A stretch of 64,000 nt of DNA from Mytilus trossulus. Taxonomy: Eukaryota > Mollusca > Bivalvia > Mytilida > Mytilidae. The DNA is taken from NCBI RefSeq assembly GCF_036588685.1, contig NC_086377.1:66459233-66523232 (forward strand). Reading direction: 5' to 3'. The translations under genes and the position numbers were made by a program. Below the pieces are notes generated by a model that did not search any database, had not been told where the DNA came from, and was given only the letters and a program-made list of their open reading frames with translations. Below, one piece after another: positions 58,701 through 64,000 of the stretch (positions within the stretch are counted from its first letter, which is position 1; each line of letters starts with the position of its first letter).

Positions 58701-61700
58701 TTAATATTTTGTTTGAATATTCCTTTGAAATCATCCGCTGTTAGTTTTTGTATCAATATCATATTACTTGTTGTCCTCAACTTCTCTTTAGTTCTTGTTT
58801 GAATATCGCTTTGTTATCCGGGTTACAAACTTATACTGAGGGAACATATATTCGCATTTTTTTTAGCAAAAATAAATAACTTGCGAAAATTAGTTGGTAC
58901 ACAGTATATTAAAAGAAACAAGTTAAAATATTATTATGAAGATACCATTTTTATGTTACCGAATTTTGACTTCGGGTTTTATATTTTTTAAATAGGTTAC
59001 CTTCTATGTGGTAGGACATCATGATATTCTATCAATCAAAAGAAGTCCAATCAAATACTTGTTATAGAACCGATGCAAATTAGGGGTAATGTTCGCTGTT
59101 TTCCGATGATTTTGTCAAGTATAAAACGCATTAAACATATAACTTTCCCTCAAAATTGTACCGATTAGAATCTAAAAATTCACTAATTGAAATTACTTTT
59201 CCTTTACCTATTACCGGGTTGACCTACTACGGGTAACCTGTCGAAAGGTTATAAATTCCGAAGTCAAAAGTCGGAAGTTTTAAAATGGACTATTCCGCTC
59301 TGTTTTTATTTAAGAGCTAACGACTGGATAGCGGATCGTTACGCAGATACACCATTGATGTCAACGTACTTATTAGCTTTGGTTGTTTGTGATTTCACAT
59401 TCATAGAAGAAAGAACTGCCAATAATATATTAGTAAGTAATAAAGTAAAAGGGCTATAACTATTTCGTGTTTTCGTTTGTTAATACAAAAATAGTGAAAT
59501 AAAAAATCCTACACTCAGAGGAAAATTCAAAACGGAAAGTCCCTAACATAATGGCAACATCAAAGGCTTAAGCACATCAAACGAATGGATAACGACATGT
59601 CGTATTCCTCACTTGGTACAGGGATTATTTAAAGTAGAAAGTAACGAATTAACCCTAGTTTTATTGCTCTGACTTAAATGATAGTCGCATTACATTCCAA
59701 TATATTGACAATGATGTGAGGACAAAACAAACAGTAATCATACATACAAATGTCAAAAATAGGACTACAGCCCTAAACATTGTGTTATAATGAGACAAAT
59801 TATCGACGTCTGCTAGTGGTCTTTCTTGAATAGTTTCTAAGTGTTCTATCTACACTTCAGAAAAAAAACAGATGTCAATCCCGGTGTTTTGGTTCTAAAT
59901 CAGTTCATGTTGTTAAGACTATATATCGACTTTCGTTTAAAACGCAGTCCTAAGTTTTGTTCCTTTCGAATAGTTCCTTATTTTGCCTGTACGATTAGTA
60001 ATACTCGGAAGCATGTAGTTATTAGCATGTTTTTCGTGGTTGATAGATGTCTCACTGTCATACAAGCATACACATATCTATCTTATTTGTAAATAACACA
60101 CACGTACGAAGCATTAAATCTGATTTTCTTTTTTATCAGTACAAAGCGTGGGCTCGTCCAGAAGCTATCAATCAAACAACATATGCTTTAGACGTTGGAG
60201 TCAGAATTTTGACTTTCTTTGAGGAGTACTTTGCTACATCATTTCCGCTTCCGAAACAAGGTAAGAGTTATAGGTATAAAATCAATTTTACTTCCCTACA
60301 AATGTAAGAGTATATACAAATAAGTTTCCTTTTATAAAAGTTATATACAAAAGAACCAACTTCCGCTTTCACAACATGGTACGTATACGACTAAGTTTCC
60401 GCGTTCGAAGCAAAGTAAAAGGTGAACGATTGTAAACGAATTCATTTCCGTTTTCTAAATAAGGTAATAAATATTTGTATACGAATCCATTTTCGCTTTC
60501 ACAACATAATTAACATACATGTACTATTTTCTTCTTCGCTTTCTTAATAAGGTAAGTTGCATAATATGTATATCCGTTAATCCTAATTACCATCCATACA
60601 ACAATAAAATAATAAAACCTTGTACATATTTAGTCTCGGGGGTCCACTTCCTATATACAAGGTGATAGGATGTGCCGCTGGAATAGGTCACCTTTCAAAC
60701 TAAACAATATGTGAATAGGTTGGGAACACTATCCAAAATATATGATTAGGTTAACTAAATTCCATAACTTCATTTAAGTACTCCTCCCTCTTCCCTTCCA
60801 TTCAAAGCCCGAACATTCAGTTCTAGCTAGCCATAAAACCAGGTTCAGCCTATCATTTGGTCTTAACATGTCATGTACCGAATCAGATTTATGGGGTTGT
60901 TGTTAAAAAGTCCGTTTCGATGTACAACATGATAGATATAGGAAGATGTGGTGTGAGTGCCAATAAGACAACTCTCCATCCAAATAACAATTTAAAAAGT
61001 AAACCATTATAGGTTAAAGTACGGCCTTCAACACGGAGCCTTGGCTCACACCGAACAACAAGCTATAATGGGCCCCAAAATTACTAGTGTAAAACCATTC
61101 AAACGGGAAAACCAACGGTCTAATCTATATAAACAAATCGAGTAACGAGAAACACGTATATATTACATAAACAAACGACAACTACTGTACATCAGATTTC
61201 TGACTTAGGACAGGTGCAAACATTTGCAGCGGGATTAAACGTTTTAATGGATCCAAACCTTCTCCCTTTTTCTGCAACATGATGCATGCTAACAATTGTT
61301 TTGTGGCGATTCTGTGTTTTGTTTGTTCCGTTGTGTTTCTCCTGTGGTTGTTGTTTTACTCTCTGGTTTGTTCTTCTTTTGCAAATCTATTTGTGACTTT
61401 TTTCTCTCGTAGATTTTATTTCTCGTAAACATTAACCCTAGACAATAGCGTCTGGATTTAGTACACATTGGGTTATATGATTTTTTGTCAATGAAATTGG
61501 ATATCGTTTATAGTGTTTAACAATAAATATGAAATAAAAAAAAAAATTCTATCAAATAATTTGCTAAATCATGAAATGTTTCAAATGAAATTTCACTTCC
61601 ATTTGACTTTACTCTTTGATATTATCTTTAACTTTTTTAGTTAGCTACATGATTCATGTTTTAAATCTACTACCTTTTCTAAAACGAAACAACTTGGTGG

Positions 61701-62371
61701 ACTTTGTTCATTGTTAAAGGCCGTTCTATGACCTATAGTTTTTAATTTTGTGTCATTTGGTCTCTTGTAAAAAAAAATTATATTAGGAGGTGTTTTATAT
61801 ACTTTGTATAAGTGTTTCTTGCTAATTAAAACCTTTTTATATATAGTTTCAATCCTGTTATCTATGATGAGTGTATGTGTATAAGTGTTTCTTGCTAATT
61901 AAGAACTTTTTAATTAGAATTTCAATCCAGGTATCTATGATGATAATAACGTTGAGAAAGGAAATGGGGAATGTGTCAAAGCGACAAAAACCCGGCCATA
62001 GAACAGACAACTTCTATGATGAGTGTATTTGTATAAGTGTTTGTTGCTATTTAAGAACTTTTTATTCATAATTTGAATCCTGGTATCTATGATGAGTGTA
62101 TTTGTATAAGTTTTTGTTGCTATTCAAGAACTTTTAATCATAATTTCAATCCTGATATCTATGATGAGTGTATTTGTTTAAGTGTAAGTTGCTATTTAAG
62201 AACTTTTTATTTGAAGATATGATAGCAGTTCCCGAATTTTTGTTTGGTGCAATGGAGAACTGGGGACTGGTGGTGTACAAAGAAAAGTCCATGCTGTACG
62301 ATCCTCTGGACACAGCAGAAATTGATAAACAGTTTGTAACAATGGTTATCTCCCATGAATTGGCACACATG
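43698..62371 (+). CDS. M1-family zinc aminopeptidase (aminopeptidase N type), 3'-partial
   Basis: Eight exons give 431 codons without a stop. All junctions are GT/AG and all phases agree. Residues 1-18 are a signal peptide (MMLKILLLCVLVEYTLQ). Residues 19-95 are Tyr/Arg/Lys-rich, with four 7-residue repeats NxRYKGx encoded in exon 2. Residues 96-119 are a Pro/Thr/Gly linker. From about 121 (VRLPLNLYPFLYDLEIQPF) the M1 N-terminal domain begins, with PSDARRVLPCFDEPAIKARF and MSTYLLALVVCDF as in the family. The substrate motif GAMEN is at 390-394 and zinc-binding HELAH at 426-430, 36 residues apart as in human aminopeptidase N. The second zinc Glu and C-terminal domain lie beyond the window. M1 enzymes remove N-terminal residues from peptides. 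The signal peptide suggests secretion, or a membrane anchor further on (for example a GPI site) that is not visible here. Confidence 0.93.
43912..44175 (+). repeat. Dispersed mussel repeat 'ttgacaacgacatttgcta'
   Basis: 'aaaagggaggcgaatgatat', 'gacaacgacatttgctaaa', 'agtgcaccggaagggtaag' and 'gatccacatgtgaaaaccgt' are blocks of a dispersed element, with a shorter copy at 55805-56010. Located in intron 1. Confidence 0.65.
44176..45108. other. Rest of aminopeptidase intron 1
   Basis: Non-coding and AT-rich. Contains an inverted pair around 'cgacaggttacctagg' (44288) and 'taccaggtaacctgttg' (44501); the similar 'gggtaacctgtcgaaagg' recurs at 59229, so this is another small foldback repeat, at 44260-44550. 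Confidence 0.45.
45109..45225 (+). CDS. Aminopeptidase exon 2 (NxRYKGx repeats)
   Basis: 117 nt after cttttacag, ending AAAG|gtaaga, phase 1 at both ends. It encodes GRYGRAYNRHQG and then NNDRYKGH, TNRYKGQ, TNRYKSH, NDRYK. The repeat has a 21-bp period. Another frame of the exon is also open but does not join exon 3 in phase. Confidence 0.8.
45500..45650 (+). repeat. Dispersed repeat 'gtcaaagcgacaaccaccc'
   Basis: 'gaaaggaaatggtgaatatg', 'tcaaagcgacaaccacccga', 'ggcaaccaatgggtcttcaa' and 'tgtagcgagaattcccgca'. The same family occurs at 42811 and, shorter, at 61953-62010. Confidence 0.75.
45838..52592 (+). repeat. 21-bp satellite filling aminopeptidase intron 2 (about 320 copies)
   Basis: The unit on the gene's sense strand is tgtcttattactgactgtcaa. 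Common variants are tgcc for tgtc, ctatcaa for ctgtcaa and ataactg for ttactg. Blocks 45850-48740 and 51340-52590 are tight; 48750-51300 is diverged with indels. The 45850-48740 block is dominated by 'gactgtcaatg' and the 51340-52590 block by 'gactatcaatg'. The 7-codon period keeps all frames of one phase open on both strands (SNKTLTV on minus, LLLTVNV on plus); these frames are not genes. The array ends about 20 bp before exon 3. Confidence 0.96.
52603..52638 (+). CDS. Aminopeptidase exon 3 (36-nt microexon)
   Basis: After ttttatatcag, ending AGAG|gtaagt, phase 1 at both ends, encoding ISSWSHSKRYR. The length is a multiple of three, so skipping would keep the frame. The intron satellite ends about 20 bp upstream. 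Confidence 0.7.
52639..52989. other. Start of aminopeptidase intron 3
   Basis: Non-coding. No recognisable repeat before the element at 52990. Confidence 0.45.
52990..54640 (+). repeat. 'agctcacctgg' molluscan repeat with three internal tandem units
   Basis: It opens 'actagctcacctggcctttc' and closes with 'caggtgagcgattcagg' and 'ctcttgagagcctcttgtta', so the outermost ends are inverted (agctcacctg / caggtgagcg). Inside, a unit with 'aatcttctcctctgaaac', 'acatggccgccgttactta', 'aatgcagttttggcttat' and 'gtaagatctacaaataag' occurs at about 53060, 53560, 53960 and partly 54350. A (cgt)n run lies at 53024-53055. Found within intron 3. Confidence 0.8.
54675..54765 (+). repeat. Fragment of the mussel SINE-like repeat
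   Basis: 'aagatgttgcatgatggcc', 'aatgagaattttttcttcac' and 'aagagacaaaatgattcc' are a diverged head of the family seen at 5861 and 41831. Confidence 0.6.
54885..55422 (+). CDS. Aminopeptidase exon 4 (linker and start of M1 domain)
   Basis: 538 nt from attactttcag to ACAAT|gtaagt, phase 1 to 2. It encodes the Tyr/Arg-rich end, the Pro/Thr linker and the first 125 or so residues of the M1 N-terminal beta domain, through SNLAGLYQSSYQRGNDT. Confidence 0.92.
55636..55790 (-). repeat. Dispersed repeat 'gacgcgcgtttcg', inverted partner 1
   Basis: 'agtacaaggattaaaatc', 'cagacgcgcgtttcgttta', 'gctcatcagtgacgctcag' and 'gaacagcattgaggaccc' are the reverse of 56720-56870. Only the outer 150 bp of the element is present. 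Confidence 0.8.
55805..56010 (+). repeat. Dispersed repeat 'ctgacaacgacatggctaa'
   Basis: 'gaggggcaaacgatactag', 'gacagtcaatctcataaat', 'ctgacaacgacatggctaaa' and 'gtacacatgacacatag'. Same family as 43912-44175. Confidence 0.7.
56150..56360 (-). repeat. Dispersed repeat 'taagtcaggaatatgacaa'
   Basis: Reverse-complement copy of the family at 42255 and 59500: 'agtccaccattttctacat', 'taagtcaggaatatgacaat' and 'tgttatccattctttcaaa'. Confidence 0.7.
56410..56870 (+). repeat. Dispersed repeat 'gacgaaacgcgcgtctggcg', longer inverted partner
   Basis: 'gctggtggacgtttcgtcc', 'agtagtcagcacttcggtg', 'cctcaatgctcttcaactt', 'gatctgagcgtcactgatg' and 'gaaacgcgcgtctggcgta'. Its last 150 bp is the inverse of 55636-55790, so the two copies could pair in the transcript. 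Confidence 0.8.
56870..57160 (+). repeat. Tandem pair of a dispersed repeat end, about 165 bp each
   Basis: 'gtagctataaaaccaggttg', 'atccacaatttaccaattca', 'accgtactaagtcaa' and 'gaccaataaaaa'-like ends recur at about 56890 and 57060. The second ends 55 bp before exon 5. Confidence 0.65.
57216..57371 (+). CDS. Aminopeptidase exon 5
   Basis: 156 nt from tattgaacag to GACTT|gtaaga, phase 2 to 2. It encodes YIATTQMQPSDARRVLPCFD and EPAIKARFRVTVIRKQH, a strongly conserved M1 block. Confidence 0.93.
57372..58084. other. Start of aminopeptidase intron 5
   Basis: Several short open frames but no acceptor-donor pair in phase and no similarity to the M1 family. Treated as intron. Confidence 0.5.
58085..58715 (+). 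repeat. 41-bp minisatellite with alternating dimer, about 15 copies
   Basis: The unit is 'atttgtttcaatatctcttc' plus 'gtatcttccg' plus a variable end. Ends alternate between 'ttctctttgat' and 'atctcattgac' or 'atctctatgac', making an 82-bp higher-order unit. Strongly pyrimidine-rich on the sense strand of the gene. It lies in intron 5, 600 bp before exon 6. Confidence 0.93.
59315..59432 (+). CDS. Aminopeptidase exon 6
   Basis: 118 nt from tttttatttaag to ATATTA|gtaagt, phase 2 to 0. It encodes ANDWIADRYADTPLMSTYLL and ALVVCDFTFIEERTANNIL, matching the 'MSTYLLAFVV.DF' block of the family. Confidence 0.9.
59433..59499. other. Start of aminopeptidase intron 6
   Basis: Short non-coding stretch before the dispersed repeat. 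Confidence 0.4.
59500..59760 (+). repeat. Dispersed repeat 'attcctcacttggtacagg'
   Basis: 'actcagaggaaaattcaaa', 'acggaaagtccctaacata', 'aacgaatggataacgacat', 'attcctcacttggtacagg' and 'attgacaatgatgtgagga'. Same family as 42255. Confidence 0.75.
60140..60260 (+). CDS. Aminopeptidase exon 7
   Basis: 121 nt from ttttttatcag to AAACAAG|gtaaga, phase 0 to 1. It encodes YKAWARPEAINQTTYALD, VGVRILTFFEEYF and ATSFPLPKQ. Its last 20 nt plus donor are echoed five times in the next intron. Confidence 0.93.
60239..60560 (+). repeat. Exon 7 end and splice donor, plus five decayed copies
   Basis: The real exon end is TTTCCGCTTCCGAAACAAG|gtaaga. Echoes follow in intron 7: TTCCGCTTTCACAACATG|gtacgt (60361), TTTCCGCGTTCGAAGCAAA|gtaaaa (60397), TTTCCGTTTTCTAAATAAG|gtaata (60446), TTTTCGCTTTCACAACATaatt (60490) and TTCGCTTTCTTAATAAG|gtaagt (about 60535). 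Three to four keep a GT at the donor position. Confidence 0.75.
60561..60946. other. Intron 7 sequence with repeat pieces
   Basis: Non-coding. 'ctagccataaaaccaggttc' at about 60826 is a piece of the family seen at 56870. Confidence 0.45.
60947..61260 (+). repeat. Mussel SINE-like dispersed repeat, long copy
   Basis: 'gatgtggtgtgagtgccaa', 'taagacaactctccatcca', 'aagtacggccttcaacacgg', 'agccttggctcacaccgaac', 'acaagctataatgggcccc' and 'aaaccattcaaacgggaaaa'. A piece of the same central block lies at 25385-25437. Confidence 0.8.
61261..61804. other. Intron 7 sequence
   Basis: Non-coding and T-rich. 'tgtgtttctcctgtggttgt'-type words are simple sequence. No exon is supported. Confidence 0.4.
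61805..62216 (+). repeat. About 70-bp tandem repeat running up to the exon 8 acceptor
   Basis: 'ctatgatgagtgtatttgta', 'taagtgtttgttgctattta' and 'agaactttttattcataatt' recur at about 61810, 61870, 62013, 62083 and 62153. The last copy supplies the sequence directly before the acceptor (tttttatttgaag). A 58-bp piece of the 'gtcaaagcgacaa' dispersed repeat (61953-62010) interrupts the array. Confidence 0.8.
62217..62371 (+). CDS. Aminopeptidase exon 8 (GAMEN and HELAH)
   Basis: 155 nt from tatttgaag to CACATG|gtcagt, phase 1 to 0. It encodes MIAVPEFLFGAMENWGLVVY and ends FVTMVISHELAHM. It holds the exopeptidase motif and the two zinc histidines with the catalytic Glu. The next exon (expected WFGN...) is outside the window. 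Confidence 0.95.
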
Positions 62372-62639
62372 GTCAGTAAAAAATATTTCTTACTTTTGTT
62401 TTACAGCCGATTGCATTGAGTGTGTAGGTAAAGGTTATAGTTTGGTTAGCGTGCTTGCTAATCAAACCGTGAAGACATTAATAAGATAGATATACCATCC
62501 TGTTTTAAAAGAAGCCTAGTCCAATAGATAATCCATCTATCTGTCTGTAGGAATAGGCTATTTTGAAAAGAGGGAAGTACTTATTATTGTTTTTAAACTA
62601 GTCAAAAAATCTCGCATGTCAGTCGTTGTCTGCTACCGA
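62372..62639. other. Start of aminopeptidase intron 8
   Basis: Non-coding. No recognisable repeat. Confidence 0.4.
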
Positions 62640-63470
62640 TCAAACTTAGGCGCTTAATTCGTCATTATTTTTATGATATTATTTAACTATGTCAACGATC
62701 ACACTAAGGTGCTTAATTCGTCATCATTTCTCTCGTATTATTTAACTATGTCAACGATCACACTAAGGTGCTTAATTTGTCATCATTTCTCTGGTATTAT
62801 TTAACTATGTCAACGATCACACTAAGGTGCTTAATTTGTCATCATTTCTCTGGTATTATTTAACTATGTCAACGATCACACTAAGGTGCTTAATTTGTCA
62901 TCATTTCTCTGGTATTATTTAACTATGTCAACGATCACACTAAGGTGCTTAATTTGTCATCATGTCTCTGGCATTATTTAACTATGTCAACGATCACACT
63001 AATGTGCTTAATTTGTCATCATTTGTCCTGTATTATTTCACTACGCGACCGATCACACTAAGGCGCTTAATTTCTCATAATTTCTCTGGTATCATTCAAC
63101 TCTGTAACCGATCACCATGAGGCGCTCGATTGGTCATAATATCTCTGGTAATATTTAACTATGTCGCTGATCACACTAAGATGTTTAATTTGTTAACATT
63201 TCTTTGGTATCATTTAACTCTGTAATCGATCACCCTTAGGTGCTTTATTTGTCATAATATATCTGGTATTATTTAACTATGTGAACGATCACACAAAGGC
63301 GCTTAATTTGTTATCATTTCTTTGGTGTCATTCAACTCTGTAACCGATCACCCGAAGTCGCTTAATTTGTCATCATTTCTCGTGTATTAATAAACTTTGT
63401 AACCGATCACACTAAGGCGCGTAATTTGTCATTATTTCTCTTGTTTTATTTAACTCTGCTTAAGTTGACA
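62640..63470 (+). repeat. 59-bp minisatellite, about 13 copies
   Basis: The unit contains 'tttaactatgtcaacgatca', 'cactaaggtgcttaatttg' and 'tcatcatttctctggtatta'. Starts at 62741, 62800 and 62859 show the 59-bp period. Central copies are nearly identical and both flanks are diverged. Confidence 0.95.
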
Positions 63471-63685
63471 CTTATAAAATTTGTTCACATTTTCCTTCTT
63501 TTTTTACCACAAAAAAAAAAAGAGTTTGTCCCAATGTTGTTCATGATTTATACCTTGCTCTTATCTTTTATTATAACAATACCCATTCACCTTTAAAAGA
63601 TACTTGGTCCAAATAATATTGACGTCTTCAAAAGCTTTTTATGTAATTCTCTTTTGCTTAAATATTTATATTGTTTATATATTTG

Positions 63686-63790
63686 TTCCGGATCATATGA
63701 GTATTTGGACCATACGCGTATGGTCATGACCATATGGGTATATACTCATATGGTCCGACCATACGCGTATGGTCGGGGTAATTAACACTC
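63686..63790. repeat. Palindromic repeat 'gaccatacgcgtatggtc'
   Basis: The 18-bp perfect palindrome gaccatacgcgtatggtc occurs at 63708-63725 and 63757-63774, around a third palindromic block, 'ccatatgggtatatactcat' plus 'atgg'. 'catatgagtatttggaccat' at 63692 links it to the fragment at 20847-20945. Confidence 0.85.
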
Positions 63791-64000
63791 TGTTACAGTT
63801 TACTTTTAATACTTGTAAACTCTTCATATGGTATGACCGTTCATTCAAAAGACGCTATCATATAGGTAATTTTATCATTATATTATAATAAAAGATAAGC
63901 TGAATAAAAATAAGAAGTTTCACTAACTTATAATTTTACTTAATTGTCAAATTTAAAGTAGTTATGAAACACATTTTATACCGATGGTCATTACCGATGG
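63791..64000. other. Right edge of the window, intron 8
   Basis: AT-rich. 'accgatggtcatt' is followed by a second 'accgatgg' at the very end (63980-64000). No exon of the M1 gene is seen here. Confidence 0.5.

Overview
This is animal nuclear DNA, AT-rich and intron-rich, and very probably from a marine mussel (Mytilus or a close mytilid). Several dispersed repeats match ones I know from mussel loci: the 'gatgtggtatgat...gagacaactctcc' SINE-like element, the 'gtcaaagcgacaa' element, the 'gacgcgcgtttcgt' element, the 'agctcacctgg' element, and a tRNA-type SINE ending in 'tgccactggacgttaag' plus (caat)n. That identification is from memory; no search was run. Nothing in the window looks bacterial or viral.

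Two host genes can be built from splice sites with consistent reading phase. On the plus strand, 43698-62371 holds eight exons (431 codons, no stop) of an M1-family zinc aminopeptidase. It begins with a signal peptide, continues through a Tyr/Arg/Lys-rich repeat region and a Pro/Thr linker into the catalytic domain (GAMEN and HELAH motifs), and runs off the right edge. On the minus strand, 26938-16929 supports a four-exon, roughly 140-residue gene I do not recognise. Its exon 2 carries an apparent one-base insertion.

Region by region: 1-12300 is non-coding, with a foldback element followed by a run of four different minisatellites, two of which derive from dispersed mobile elements. 12480-16300 is dispersed repeat, a 120-bp palindrome and nested MITEs. 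16900-26940 is the minus-strand gene, with a 72-bp minisatellite and DNA transposons in its introns. 27127-30309 is a broken C2H2 zinc-finger cluster with an 84-bp homogenised array. 31024-31827 is the 3' end of a LINE. 32949-39182 is a decayed 6.2-kb DNA transposon (Academ-like, XPG-nuclease type) with 150-bp terminal inverted repeats, a CGA target duplication and a SINE nested in its coding region. 39200-43500 is MITEs and dispersed repeats. 43536-64000 is the aminopeptidase gene, whose intron 2 is filled by about 6.7 kb of a 21-bp satellite.

The most interesting points are: (1) the intronic 21-bp satellite, each unit of which carries a branch-point-like TACTGAC and no AG on the sense strand; (2) the mussel aminopeptidase with a foot-protein-like Tyr/Lys repeat after its signal peptide; (3) the zinc-finger array whose fingers share one DNA-contact fingerprint; (4) decayed copies of an exon end plus its splice donor inside the next intron; (5) minisatellites born from SINE pieces.
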